In this document: piece by piece, positions 1 to 8,246 of the stretch
Layout of the letters: every line of letters begins with the position of its first letter
How positions within the stretch are numbered: the first letter of the stretch is position 1
NCBI RefSeq assembly: GCF_001425265.1
Contig: NZ_LMEC01000020.1
Span: 1,198,308 to 1,262,307 of the forward strand
DNA: 64,000 nucleotides
Direction of reading: 5' to 3'
Origin: Massilia sp. Root418
GTDB lineage: Bacteria > Pseudomonadota > Gammaproteobacteria > Burkholderiales > Burkholderiaceae_D
Program-made: the position numbers and the translations under genes
Notes under the pieces: generated by a model
Told to the model about the DNA's origin: nothing
The model's database searches: none
The model's input: only the letters and a program-made list of their open reading frames with translations

Positions 1-793
1 CCACCGGCGTGCGCGTGTCCAGCATCTCCACCGTGCTGGCCACGTGCGTGGCGCCTTCCGCCAGGCGGCGTTCCTCGCCCGTCACCAGGCTCACCGCCAA
101 GGGCTTGCCGTGCTGCTTGAAGGCCTGCAGGCGCTCGTAGTTCTCCAGCGCCAGCAGGCGCAGCGGCGCCAGGTAGATACCGCTGGGCGCTTTCGACAGC
201 GCCTCGATGGCGCGGTGCGTCTTGCCGGAATTGGTGGGGCCCAGCAGCGCGATGAAGCGGCGCGGCAGGCGGCGCGCCACCTCGAAGGAGTCCGGATACT
301 CGGCCAGGTTGATGCTTTGCTTGGTGCGCTCCGCGTAGCGCTCCTCGGTCTGGCGCTCGATGGCGTGGTCCAGGCGCTGGCGGATTCGGTCGAACACTTC
401 GGCCGCCATCAGGGACGTCTGCATGTCGGCCAGCGTGTGCAGGAAGCTCATCGCATCCAGGTCGTAGTCCTCGGCGGCGGCGGCCATCTCGTGCACGAAG
501 GCGGTCACGTGTTCATGCAGCTCGTGGATGGCCTTGTCGCTGGCGCGCTCGCGCAGCAGCGCGCTGCGCGCCTCGTCGTCCATCTTGCGCCACTTGGACG
601 GCTTGGCCAGCACGCCCTGCGCAGGCACCAGCTGGTAAGGCACGGCCAGGCCCTCGGCGCGCACTTCGCCGGCGATGCGCAGGAACACGCGCCCTTCCAT
701 CTTCACCAGGCTCACGCCCCTGGCGGGCAAGCCCAGTTGCTGGCACAGGAGTTCGTCGTCGCCCGGATCGTGTTCTTCGGTGATGCTGGTCAT
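1..793 (-). CDS. SUV3-like ATP-dependent RNA helicase (partial, C-terminus outside window)
   Basis: The frame is open from an ATG (complement of 791-793) to the window edge, giving about 264 N-terminal residues. Residues 1-175 form a charged, mostly helical leader. The helicase core starts near residue 180: GPTNSGKT (185-192) is Walker A/motif I, YLAPLRLLALE (207-217) resembles motif Ia, and SLVTGEER plus THVASTVEM (about 235-257) match the next helicase motifs. This order and wording are typical of the SUV3/SUPV3L1 family, the RNA helicase of the mitochondrial degradosome, which also has proteobacterial members. The DEAD-type Walker B and helicase C domain would lie outside the window. The gene is divergent from yigZ with 67 bp between the starts. 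The family call is strong; a role in RNA turnover is inferred. Confidence 0.8.
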   Translation of the reverse strand, partial: MTSITEEHDPGDDELLCQQLGLPARGVSLVKMEGRVFLRIAGEVRAEGLAVPYQLVPAQGVLAKPSKWRKMDDEARSALLRERASDKAIHELHEHVTAFVHEMAAAAEDYDLDAMSFLHTLADMQTSLMAAEVFDRIRQRLDHAIERQTEERYAERTKQSINLAEYPDSFEVARRLPRRFIALLGPTNSGKTHRAIEALSKAPSGIYLAPLRLLALENYERLQAFKQHGKPLAVSLVTGEERRLAEGATHVASTVEMLDTRTPV

Positions 794-860
794 GTTTATC
801 GCTGCGTCGTGTCGCTGGGTTGAGTTGGGGGCGAGTATAACAAGGCTGTACAATCCCGCC

Positions 861-1466
861 ATGCCGCAGACCATCACCACCGCCGTCCATCACGAGTTGA
901 TCATCAAGAAAAGCCGCTTCATCGCGTGCGTGCAGCCGATGGCGGACCGCGCTTCGGCACAGAAGGTGGTGGCTGAATTATGGGCCCGGCATCCGGGCGC
1001 GGCGCACGTTTGCTGGTCGCTGCTGGCGGGCGGCCAATCCGCCGCCGTCGACGACGGCGAACCGAGCGGCACCGCCGGCCGGCCCATGCTGGACGTGCTG
1101 CGCCACCAGGACCTGGAAGGCGTGCTGGCCACCGTGGTGCGCTATTTCGGCGGCGTGAAGCTGGGCGCCGGCGGCCTGGTACGCGCCTACACCGACAGCG
1201 TGGCGCAGGCATTGCTGGGCGCCGAGAAAGTGGCCATTGTCAAGCTGCGCGCGCTGCGCTGCGAGGTGCCGTATGCGCTGGAAGGCCTGATGCGGCGCGA
1301 ACTCGAACTGGCCGATGCGCGCCTGGACCAGGTGCAGCACGCCGACCTGGTGCGCTTCGATTTCAGCCTGCAGGACAGCGCCGCCGTGGCCCTGGTGGCG
1401 CGCCTGGGTGAGACCGGCGGCGGCCGCATCGTCTGGCTGGACGTGCCCGACGAGATCGATGCGTAG
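861..1466 (+). CDS. yigZ: YigZ/IMPACT family protein
   Basis: This 201-residue protein matches the UPF0029/IMPACT family in length and in its hallmarks: an N-terminal KKSRFIA stretch, DDGEPSGTAGRPML in the middle and RYFGGVKLGAGGLVRAY, followed by a short C-terminal ferredoxin-like domain. The family is a widely conserved cytosolic group; YigZ has been linked loosely to translation and proline peptide handling, but its activity is not settled. The chosen ATG at 861 follows TACAAT (849-854) by only six bases, so transcription could start at or next to the AUG and give a leaderless mRNA; no Shine-Dalgarno is visible. In-frame codons upstream of 861 would overlap the helicase gene on the other strand and lack family similarity. 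Confidence 0.9.
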   Translation: MPQTITTAVHHELIIKKSRFIACVQPMADRASAQKVVAELWARHPGAAHVCWSLLAGGQSAAVDDGEPSGTAGRPMLDVLRHQDLEGVLATVVRYFGGVKLGAGGLVRAYTDSVAQALLGAEKVAIVKLRALRCEVPYALEGLMRRELELADARLDQVQHADLVRFDFSLQDSAAVALVARLGETGGGRIVWLDVPDEIDA

Positions 1467-1487
1467 CGCCCTGCGAAAAATCCGCGC

Positions 1488-1516
1488 TTGCAGAATCCCG
1501 CAAGCCGCCCTATAAT
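1488..1516 (+). promoter_or_regulatory. Sigma-70 promoter of tRNA-Lys
   Basis: TTGCAG (1488-1493) and a perfect TATAAT (1511-1516) are separated by 17 bases. The -10 box ends 12 bases before the tRNA 5' end, so transcription should begin just upstream of or at the tRNA. This is the cleanest housekeeping promoter in the window. Confidence 0.85.
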
Positions 1517-1528
1517 GCTGCCTCTTTC

Positions 1529-1604
1529 GGGTCGTTAGCTCAGCTGGTAGAGCAGCGGACTTTTAATCCGTTGGTCGCAGGTTCGAATCCCGCACGGCCT
1601 ACCA
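1529..1604 (+). tRNA. trnK: tRNA-Lys (anticodon TTT)
   Basis: The 76-nt sequence folds as a complete cloverleaf. The acceptor stem GGGTCGT pairs with ACGGCCT, with a G-T pair at 1-72. The D arm contains AGCTCAGCTGGTAGAGC. The anticodon stem GCGGA/TCCGT encloses the loop CTTTTAA with TTT at 1562-1564, and the T arm contains GGTTCGAATCC. The CCA end is encoded (1602-1604). It closely follows the usual proteobacterial tRNA-Lys(UUU). It is a single gene with its own promoter and terminator. Confidence 0.98.
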
Positions 1605-1626
1605 CGAATTCGCAGTACGGAAAAAG

Positions 1627-1656
1627 GTTGCATGTTCACGCATGCAGCTTTTTTTT
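1627..1656 (+). terminator. Rho-independent terminator of tRNA-Lys
   Basis: GTTGCATG (1627-1634) pairs with CATGCAGC (1641-1648) around a six-base loop, with one G-T wobble, and is followed directly by eight T residues (1649-1656). It lies 22 bases after the tRNA. Confidence 0.9.
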
Positions 1657-1786
1657 CGTCCACCCCGTTTCAGCTGTACCTGCGCGCCGACTGATACAGC
1701 ATGGCTCTGTAGCGCCAGCCTTGTGTCTTGTCCGTGCCCCTGCCTGCTTCTAGACTGGTGCCATTCCGACCTAGCGAATTGCACCC

Positions 1787-2371
1787 ATGACCGAACTCCT
1801 GCCCTTGATGAGCTACTGCCTGGTAATGTCCGCCACGCCCGGCCCGAACAACGTCATGCTGGCCACCACCGGCGCCAATTTCGGTGGCCGCGGCGCGCTG
1901 CCGCTGATCCTGGGCATCCAGGCCGGCATGTTCGTGCAGACCATGCTGATGTGCGTGGGCCTGGGCAGCGTGTTCACTGCTTTCCCGCTGGCGCACCAGG
2001 CGCTGCGGATTGCCGGGTCGCTCTACCTGGTGTACCTGGCCTGGAAGCTCAGCGGGGCGTCGGCAGCCGGCGCGCAGGCGGCCAAGCCGGTGTCCTTCGC
2101 CCAGGCGGCGGTGTTCCAGGCGCTGAACCCGAAGAGCTGGATCAAGGCCATCACCATGGCGTCGGTGTTCATGCCGGCCGGCGGCAACACGCTCGCCAAC
2201 GCGCTGCTGCTAACGCTGATCGGCTGCGTGGTGGGCGCGCCCTGCAATATCATGTGGGCCTTGTTCGGCGTGTCGATCCGCCACTTGCTCACCGATCCGC
2301 GCAAGCAGCGCGTCTTCAACCTGGCCATGGGCGCTATCCTGCTGGTACTGGCCGTGATGTTTTTGCGCTAG
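1787..2371 (+). CDS. LysE/RhtB family amino-acid exporter
   Basis: This 194-residue inner-membrane protein has five to six hydrophobic segments and the family signature near the N-terminus, ATPGPNNVML (16-25), followed by the second helix region ILGIQAGMF. The conserved NPKSW segment is near residue 113. LysE/RhtB proteins export amino acids or related small metabolites by proton antiport. The stop lies nine bases before the MocR-type regulator that follows, so the two genes are probably co-transcribed; LysE-type exporters are often controlled by such regulators. The substrate cannot be read from sequence. Confidence 0.88.
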   Translation: MTELLPLMSYCLVMSATPGPNNVMLATTGANFGGRGALPLILGIQAGMFVQTMLMCVGLGSVFTAFPLAHQALRIAGSLYLVYLAWKLSGASAAGAQAAKPVSFAQAAVFQALNPKSWIKAITMASVFMPAGGNTLANALLLTLIGCVVGAPCNIMWALFGVSIRHLLTDPRKQRVFNLAMGAILLVLAVMFLR

Positions 2372-2380
2372 ACTGCCATC

Positions 2381-3847
2381 ATGTTCGCCATCGACCGCTC
2401 CTCCCCCATCGCCCTGTCCACGCAGATTGAGACCAGGCTGCGCCAGATGGTTGAAACACGCGTCCTGCCCGCCGGCGCCAAGCTGCTGTCGATCCGCCAG
2501 CTGGCCACCCAACTTGCGGTCAGCACCAATACCGTGGTGGTGGCCTACGACAGGCTGGTCGCGGCCGGCATCATCGGCTCCCACGGCACGGCGGGCTTCT
2601 ATGTCTGCGCGGCGGGCGACGCCGGCAGGACCGTTCCGGACGAAGTAGCCCTGGAAGCCGGCGCCGAACAGGAGCCGGTCTGGCTGGCGCAGCAGGCCAA
2701 CGACCAGCGCGCCGGCATCCTGCTGGCCAGCAGCGGCGCCTTGCCGCCCACCTGGCTGCAGGACGCAGTGCCGGCAGCCGCCGTGCAGCGCGGCCTGGCG
2801 CGCAGCGCTGCCGGCATGGCCTCGCGCTGCCCGCCCCAGGGACTGCCGGAACTGCGCGAGCACATCGCGCTGCTGTTGCGCGGCATCGGCATTGCCGTGG
2901 ACGCCGGCCACGTGCTCACCACCTTCGGCGGCACCCACGCGATCGACCTGATCTGCCGCAGCTTCCTGCAGCCCGGCGACACCGTGCTGGTGGAAGACCC
3001 CGGCTACTTCCTCATGTTCGGCAGGCTGCGCCAGGACGGCATCCGCCTGCTGCCCATCCGGCGCGGCCCCGACGGGCTGGACCTGGACCAGCTGGAAGCG
3101 GCCTGCCGCGAGCACCGCCCGCGCCTGCTGTTCGTGCAAACCGCCCTGCACAACCCCACAGGCTGGAGCAGCAGCGCCGCCAATCTGCACAAGGTGCTGA
3201 TCCTGGCGCGGCAGCACGGCTTCCTGATCGCCGAAGACGACGTGCACGGCCATTTCCAGCACGGCCACAGTACCCGGCTGGCCTCGCTGGCCGGGCTCGA
3301 CGGCGTGATCTACTACTCCAGCTTTTGCAAGGCGCTCAGCCCGGCCCTGCGCATGGGCTATCTTGCCGCCGCGCCGGCCCTGCTCAAGGTACTGATGCGG
3401 ACCAAGATCCACGCCATCATGACCACGCCGGCGCTGAACGAATACGTGCTGCTGGAAGTGCTCAAGGCGGGCAACCTGCGCAAGCACCTGGACCGCATGC
3501 AACGCAAGATCATGGCCGCGCGCAACGCCAGCGCGCGCCAGCTGAGCGCTGCGGGCGTGCTGTTCGAGCAGCCCGGCGACGCGGGCATCTTCTTGTGGGG
3601 CACCATGCCGGAAGGCCTGGACGTGGACTTGCTGGTGCAGGACGCCTACCAGAACAAGATCCTGCTGATGCGCGGCGCCGCCTTCTCGGCCAATGACACG
3701 CCGGACCGGCACATCCGTTTCAATGTCGCGTTCAGCCAGCATCCGCGCCTGAGCAGCTACCTGGAGGAGCGCCTGCAGGCGGTGGCGGGCGCACGCTCCA
3801 GCCTGGCGCGCGCCAGCGGCGCGGCCAGTCCCAGCGGCGGGCGCTAG
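2381..3847 (+). CDS. MocR-type regulator (GntR HTH fused to PLP aminotransferase fold)
   Basis: The 488-residue protein has a GntR winged helix at about residues 8-75 (SIRQLATQLAVSTNTVVVAY) joined by a linker to a class I aminotransferase domain (about 110-470). The PLP lysine is K317 in SSFCKALSPALRMGY, and the cofactor-binding Asp/Tyr region is LIAEDDVHGHF. MocR/PdxR family members are regulators that sense PLP-bound amino acids or vitamin B6. The gene follows the LysE exporter on the same strand, so that exporter is a candidate target. A TAGACT sequence six bases before the ATG could drive a leaderless transcript. Its stop overlaps the stop of the convergent YceI gene by three bases in the shared CTAG. 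Confidence 0.9.
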   Translation: MFAIDRSSPIALSTQIETRLRQMVETRVLPAGAKLLSIRQLATQLAVSTNTVVVAYDRLVAAGIIGSHGTAGFYVCAAGDAGRTVPDEVALEAGAEQEPVWLAQQANDQRAGILLASSGALPPTWLQDAVPAAAVQRGLARSAAGMASRCPPQGLPELREHIALLLRGIGIAVDAGHVLTTFGGTHAIDLICRSFLQPGDTVLVEDPGYFLMFGRLRQDGIRLLPIRRGPDGLDLDQLEAACREHRPRLLFVQTALHNPTGWSSSAANLHKVLILARQHGFLIAEDDVHGHFQHGHSTRLASLAGLDGVIYYSSFCKALSPALRMGYLAAAPALLKVLMRTKIHAIMTTPALNEYVLLEVLKAGNLRKHLDRMQRKIMAARNASARQLSAAGVLFEQPGDAGIFLWGTMPEGLDVDLLVQDAYQNKILLMRGAAFSANDTPDRHIRFNVAFSQHPRLSSYLEERLQAVAGARSSLARASGAASPSGGR

Positions 3848-4404
3848 CCCCCCGCCCCCAGCGTGATGCGGACGTGCAGCTCGTCCGCCACCGAGGGCAC
3901 GAATTTGCCGACGCCGAAATCCGAGCGCCGCACCATGGCTTCCGCGTCGAAGCCGGCCCGGCTTTTTTTGGTGACCGGGTCGACGCTGATCTTGTTGATC
4001 TTCCCGTTCAGCACAACGTCCTTGCTCACGCCGTGCACCACCAGCTTGCCGGCGATTTTCAGGCTGTCCATCGGGCCCTTTTCTATGCCCGTGCTGGTGA
4101 AGCTAATGTCGGGATATTTGGCGGCGTCGAGAAACTCTTCCGTTTTCAAATGCTCGTCCAACGCCTCGACACCGGTGCGCAAGCCGTCCAGCGGCATTTT
4201 TACCGTGACGGACGATTTGGCCAGGTCTTTTTCGTCCAGTATCAGCTTGCCTTCCAGTTTTTCAAAGCGCGCGGCGGGATTGGAATAGCCGAAATGGTTC
4301 CATTGAAAAATCACTGCGCTATGGCGGGCGACTATCGCCAGTTCTTCCGCAGCGAATGCGGGCAGGCTGAAAATGAATAAGGCCGGCAGTATCAAAGATT
4401 TCAT
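3844..4404 (-). CDS. YceI family periplasmic lipid-binding-like protein
   Basis: The start ATG (complement of 4402-4404) is preceded at seven bases by AGGAG and begins a clear signal peptide, MKSLILPALFIFSLPAFA, cleaved before AEEL. The mature protein (about 168 residues) follows the YceI lipocalin-like barrel: HSAVIFQWNHFGYSN, then KYPDISFTSTGIEK and VRRSDFGVGKFVPSVADELHVRI. YceI proteins bind long hydrophobic molecules such as polyisoprenoids in the periplasm; the physiological ligand here is unknown. The gene is convergent with the MocR gene. Longer in-frame starts upstream lack an RBS and would disrupt the signal peptide. Confidence 0.9.
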   Translation of the reverse strand: MKSLILPALFIFSLPAFAAEELAIVARHSAVIFQWNHFGYSNPAARFEKLEGKLILDEKDLAKSSVTVKMPLDGLRTGVEALDEHLKTEEFLDAAKYPDISFTSTGIEKGPMDSLKIAGKLVVHGVSKDVVLNGKINKISVDPVTKKSRAGFDAEAMVRRSDFGVGKFVPSVADELHVRITLGAGG

Positions 4405-4420
4405 TAATAAGCTCCTGGAA

Positions 4421-4852
4421 TTAATCGCGCACGCACAATGCGCGGGCACCGTGCGGCATGAATTTGAATGTCTGGTTACGGCTGCCGTTGACCAGCAGTA
4501 CGCCCCAGGCCAATAGCGGGGAGGACTCGGCGCTGTCCTTCTTGAGGTCGCTCGAGCTCCAGTACCAGTTTCCGCTCAGCTTGAGCGCCGGCGGCGCCAT
4601 GCAGCTGGCATTGCCGCAGGGGACGGTGTTGCCGTCCCGTTGCGCGGTGCTGTACAAGCCGGACAATTCCTCCAGGCGCGGCAGGCGCCAGCCGGCGCCC
4701 TGCCCGGCGCAAAACGCCTTGGCCTCTTCCCAGTTCACGTCCCGGCCGCTATCGCTAGTTGTCCAGCTCGGCTGCGCCTGGCTGGCGTGCGCCGCCAGCC
4801 AGGCGGCCAGCCAGGCGCAGCGGATCCAAAAGGGCAAGTTTCCTACAGTCAT
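4421..4852 (-). CDS. Secreted DUF1566 (Lcl C-terminal) domain protein
   Basis: This 143-residue protein starts at the ATG complementary to 4850-4852, giving a signal peptide (MTVGNLPFWIRCAWLAAWLA, cleaved after ASQA). The mature part has the DUF1566 pattern: WEEAKAFCAGQGAGWRLPRLEEL, then WYWSSSD and a C-terminal RALCVRD, with paired cysteines. DUF1566 domains occur in secreted or surface proteins of unknown role with a fold related to C-type lectin and formylglycine-enzyme domains. The gene is divergent from the CadC-like regulator. The 174 bp between them holds five CTGAAAT repeats, so it may be a target of that regulator. Confidence 0.75.
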   Translation of the reverse strand: MTVGNLPFWIRCAWLAAWLAAHASQAQPSWTTSDSGRDVNWEEAKAFCAGQGAGWRLPRLEELSGLYSTAQRDGNTVPCGNASCMAPPALKLSGNWYWSSSDLKKDSAESSPLLAWGVLLVNGSRNQTFKFMPHGARALCVRD

Positions 4853-4913
4853 ACTTGGGCTCCGTATCGTTAAAGGTGAGCCCGCACAGTGCGGCCAAAG
4901 GCGCTGCGAAGTC

Positions 4914-4963
4914 CTGAAATCGGTCTGAAATCGGCCTGAAATTTTGCTGAAACTCTCTGAAAT
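4914..4963. promoter_or_regulatory. Five CTGAAAT direct repeats at helical-turn spacing (candidate winged-helix operator)
   Basis: CTGAAAT begins at 4914, 4925, 4936, 4947 (as CTGAAAC) and 4957, so the spacing is 11, 11, 11 and 10 bp. Seven-base half-sites repeated about once per DNA turn are the usual target architecture of OmpR/PhoB-type winged helices. The array lies between a DUF1566 gene and a gene for exactly such a regulator. Its last copy covers the -35 position relative to TATAAT at 4983-4988. Confidence 0.7.
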
Positions 4964-4982
4964 ACCCCGCACGGCCCTCGGC

Positions 4983-4988
4983 TATAAT
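4983..4988 (+). promoter_or_regulatory. -10 box TATAAT of the CadC-like gene
   Basis: A perfect TATAAT sits 38 bases before the start codon at 5027. No good -35 hexamer lies at 16-18 bases; that position is occupied by the last CTGAAAT repeat (4957-4963). This is the arrangement expected when an activator replaces -35 contacts. Confidence 0.6.
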
Positions 4989-5026
4989 TGCATCCTGTCA
5001 AAAATACAAGAAAACCAGGGAGCCGG

Positions 5027-5986
5027 ATGGAGACTACAGCAAGTGCAAAACTGCGCGTGGGCGCGTGGTGCGTCGACGCGGCGCTCAGCGAAATGACGCG
5101 CGACGGCGAAACCGTGCGCCTGGAACCGCGCATGCTGCGCCTGCTGCTGTGCCTGACGGCGCGGCCCGGTGAAATCGTGAGCGCGGAGGAACTGCTGAGC
5201 CAGGTCTGGCCGGGCGTGGTGGTCACGCCGGATTCGGTGTACCAGGCCATCGCGTCGCTGCGCCGCCTGCTGGGGGACGATCCCAAACAGCCCAGGTATG
5301 TGGTCACCCTGCCGCGCCAGGGATACCGGATGGTGGCCGAGGTCGCTCCATGGACGGCCTCGCCTACCCCGCAGGCCAGCCTGCCGGCGGCACCGCTCCC
5401 CCCTGCGGTGGCGGCCGCCGCGCCGGCGGCGCCCGGCCGCAACCGCCGCAGCTGGCTGCTGGCGGCAGGCGCGGCAGCCGTCGCCGGCGCCGCGTTCTGG
5501 CTGGCCGAGACGCACGCAGGCAAGCCGCCATCGCGCGCGCCCGCGCAGAACTCCGTCGCCGTCCTGCCGTTCGCGGATCTGACGGACGGCATGGGGCACG
5601 AAACCTTCGCCGATGGCATGACGGAAGAGCTGATCGACCGTTTCAGCAAAATACCCGGACTGAAAGTGCCGGGGCCGACATCGTCCTTTTATTACAAGGG
5701 CAAGCAGATAGCGCCCGCCGGCATCGCCCGGGAACTGGGCGTCAGCTATATATTGGACGGCAGCGTACGCAAATCCGGCAATACCCTGCGCGTGGCGGCG
5801 CGCTTATTCAAGGCCGACAATGGTTTTATTATCTGGTCCGGCACCTATGACAAGCCGGTGGATGATTTGCTGATGGTGCAGGACGATATTGCCGACGCGG
5901 TGGCCAAGGCATTAACGGCCGCCATGGAAAAAGGCGCGGCGCCGAATCCGGCGCCGCGCCCTGAAAACCGCGCAGGAAAATCTTAG
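5027..5986 (+). CDS. CadC-like transmembrane winged-helix regulator with TolB-like periplasmic domain
   Basis: The ATG at 5027 has AGGGAG (5017-5022) four bases upstream. Of 319 residues, the first ~95 form an OmpR/PhoB C-terminal winged helix (GAWCVDAALSEMTRDGETV; VWPGVVVTPDSVYQAIASLRR; VVTLPRQGYRMV). A Pro/Ala linker and one transmembrane segment (about 145-165, RSWLLAAGAAAVAGAAFWLA) follow. The C-terminal part is a TolB-like domain (SVAVLPFADLTDG; DGMTEELIDRFSKI; GVSYILDGSVRKSG; VQDDIADAVAKAL). It has no receiver domain, so it is a membrane one-component regulator. Many relatives continue into TPR repeats; this one stops after the TolB-like domain. The upstream CTGAAAT array suggests autoregulation and control of the divergent DUF1566 gene. 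Its stop overlaps the convergent metalloprotease stop by three bases. Confidence 0.85.
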   Translation: METTASAKLRVGAWCVDAALSEMTRDGETVRLEPRMLRLLLCLTARPGEIVSAEELLSQVWPGVVVTPDSVYQAIASLRRLLGDDPKQPRYVVTLPRQGYRMVAEVAPWTASPTPQASLPAAPLPPAVAAAAPAAPGRNRRSWLLAAGAAAVAGAAFWLAETHAGKPPSRAPAQNSVAVLPFADLTDGMGHETFADGMTEELIDRFSKIPGLKVPGPTSSFYYKGKQIAPAGIARELGVSYILDGSVRKSGNTLRVAARLFKADNGFIIWSGTYDKPVDDLLMVQDDIADAVAKALTAAMEKGAAPNPAPRPENRAGKS

Positions 5987-8034
5987 CGGGAAATCGAATT
6001 GCTGCTCATGACGTTCAGGCTGGCGTCATAGCTGTAGCCGGGGGCGGTGATCCCGGTGAGCGTGAACTTGAAAGTACCGGTCTTCTTGCTGGACGCCGAG
6101 CTGACAGTGGCAACGCCGTTGGCGTCCGTCACGGCCGACGCCGCTCCGCTGACGATGCCGCTCCAGCTGCCGGCCACCGTTGCGTTGGGAATCACCCGGC
6201 CGGACGCATCCTTGACCGTGACCTTTGCCTGCGCGTAAGCCTGCAGGCGGTTCGACGCCGCCAGTGCCATGGCAATGCCGCTGGCGTAGACCTTCGGCTG
6301 CACCGTGGTGGCCGTGATCAGCACCGTGCTGCTGCCGCTGAAGCCGGCGCTATTGGTCACCTTCAGCGAGGCGGTATAGCTGCCGCCGGCGTTGTACACG
6401 TGGCTGGCGCTGGCGCCGCTGGCCAGGGGCGTGCCGTCGCCAAAGTTCCATTCATAGCTGACGATGCTGCCGCTGGAATCGGTGGAGCCGGCGCCCGAGA
6501 AGGACACGTTCAGCGGCGCCGGGCCGGTGGTGGCACTGGTGCCGATCACGGCCACCGGCGCGCCGCCCGAGGTCAGCGGGGCCGACACGGCCACCACGTA
6601 GCGCCCCACGCTGCCGTAGGCGCTGTAGCCGGTGCCCAGCGGATCGCCCAGGCCCATGCCTTCCACGCTCAGGTAGTATGTGCCCGACGCCGGCAGGTTG
6701 ATGGACAGCGATGCGGTCAGCGCGTCGGCCGGATTGGCTTCGGCCAGCAGGTTGCCTGCCGCGTCGCGCAGCTGGATCAGGACGTCCAGGTTGGGACCGC
6801 GCTCGAACGGTTTGGCGTTAATGGTGACCACGCCGGCGCCCGCGTTGAAGCGGAACACGTCCACGTCCGACGGCGTTTCCATCACGCCCATGATGTCGTA
6901 AGTGTTCATGCCGCTCACGGCGGTCGGCGTCAAGGTGGCGGCGGCGGCGATGCTGTTGCCGAAGTCGTCGGCGGCAAACAGCACGCCGTTGCTCTGCATT
7001 ACAAGGTAATCGTCCTCGGTGTTGTTGGCGTTGAGGTATTCGCCCTTGCTGAACTGCACCAGCTCCTTGTTATAGCCCACGCCCATGATGGGCGCCCAGC
7101 CGGTGGCGCCGGTGCCGTGGCCGGCGTAGTAGCCGACGGTGCTGGTGCCGTCGTGCGACAGGCCCAGGTTGTGGCCCACTTCGTGCGAGGTCGCTTCGGC
7201 TATGGCTTTTTCGCCGTTGCCCAGCTTGTCCTGGAAGATGAAGGCGGGCTTGTTGGCTTCGCTGGTGGCGTCAAACACGCCCACGTAGGCGAAGCCGCCG
7301 CAGCCGCAGTCGCCTTTCGCCGTGCCTGCGGTGAAGTTCCTGGTGATGACGGCGCGGGTGCCGTAGGTATCGTCCAGCGTGGAGGTGCGCGAGAGCTGGT
7401 CGGCCGGCGGTTCTTCGGTGGTGACGTCGACGTCGAAGGCGGCGTAGTCCTCGGCCACGCGGCGCCAGATGTTCTGGATCACGGCCAGCTCGGTGCTGCT
7501 GAAGGTGCCGGGCAAGCCGTCCAGGTCGAAGGCGGGGCTGATGATGGTGCTCAGGCCATAGCTGGTGTTCCACGCGGTGCCGGTGGTGGTGTGGCCGTTG
7601 AAGTCCAAATAGATCTTGCGCTTGGAGCTTTTGCGCGAATGCAGCAGAAAGGTCTGGTCGGCCGGATAGATGGCGCCGCTCTGCGCAATGTCCGACGGCG
7701 AGGCGGTCAGCCCCAGCTCGATGAAATACATGCGGCCGGTCTTGTCGATCCAGGCCGAGCGGTCGTTGCGCAGCTGCGCGCGCAGCGCGTCGGCGGACTT
7801 GCCATAGTGCGCGGCCACGGCGGGCAGGCTGCCACCCAGGCGGGCGATGGCGCGCTCGCCATTGCTGTGGTCGGGCAGGTTCAGCTGCGGATGCGGCGGC
7901 TTGGCCTGCTGCGCCTGGGTGGAGCGCTTGGCGGCGGTCTGCGCCAGGGCGCTTTCCGGCAGCGCCAGCGTCCCTATCGCCAGGGCCGCCAGCACGGAGG
8001 CGGCGGCTATCTTCTTGATCATTAAACTCGGCAT
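5983..8034 (-). CDS. Secreted zinc metalloprotease (HExxHxxGxxHD) with PKD domain
   Basis: The 683-residue protein starts at the ATG complementary to 8032-8034, five bases after GGGGAG, with a signal peptide (hydrophobic 9-28, cleaved near ALAQ). The catalytic motif is HEVGHNLGLSHDG (H284, E285, H288, H294), followed by a methionine turn WAPIMGVGY near residue 312; this is the metzincin/reprolysin-like pattern. Residues ~370-485 look like a pre-peptidase C-terminal-type beta domain, ~489-575 are a PKD domain (WNFGDGTPLASG, GGSYTASLKVTN), and ~590-680 an Ig-like domain (KVTVKDASGRVIPNATV). It is probably an extracellular protease; the PKD domain may bind polymer or matrix. CGCGG near residue 243 may form disulfides. 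Confidence 0.88.
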   Translation of the reverse strand: MPSLMIKKIAAASVLAALAIGTLALPESALAQTAAKRSTQAQQAKPPHPQLNLPDHSNGERAIARLGGSLPAVAAHYGKSADALRAQLRNDRSAWIDKTGRMYFIELGLTASPSDIAQSGAIYPADQTFLLHSRKSSKRKIYLDFNGHTTTGTAWNTSYGLSTIISPAFDLDGLPGTFSSTELAVIQNIWRRVAEDYAAFDVDVTTEEPPADQLSRTSTLDDTYGTRAVITRNFTAGTAKGDCGCGGFAYVGVFDATSEANKPAFIFQDKLGNGEKAIAEATSHEVGHNLGLSHDGTSTVGYYAGHGTGATGWAPIMGVGYNKELVQFSKGEYLNANNTEDDYLVMQSNGVLFAADDFGNSIAAAATLTPTAVSGMNTYDIMGVMETPSDVDVFRFNAGAGVVTINAKPFERGPNLDVLIQLRDAAGNLLAEANPADALTASLSINLPASGTYYLSVEGMGLGDPLGTGYSAYGSVGRYVVAVSAPLTSGGAPVAVIGTSATTGPAPLNVSFSGAGSTDSSGSIVSYEWNFGDGTPLASGASASHVYNAGGSYTASLKVTNSAGFSGSSTVLITATTVQPKVYASGIAMALAASNRLQAYAQAKVTVKDASGRVIPNATVAGSWSGIVSGAASAVTDANGVATVSSASSKKTGTFKFTLTGITAPGYSYDASLNVMSSNSISR

Positions 8035-8246
8035 GTGGGCTCCCCTTGGCGATTGGTTTCAACCGATAACATACCAAAGAAATGTATCCGCACAGCAATT
8101 AATGTCAAGGAAGGGCGAAGTTTTGAGGTGAGTGTGCACTCCTGCAAAATACGGCAACGTTAAGAAAAAAGGGCAGTCAGTTGCTTGCGAAGCAAGTTCT
8201 CCACCCCGGTGCTATGATGGTCCTTCCCCTGACAAAGCGAGGACGC

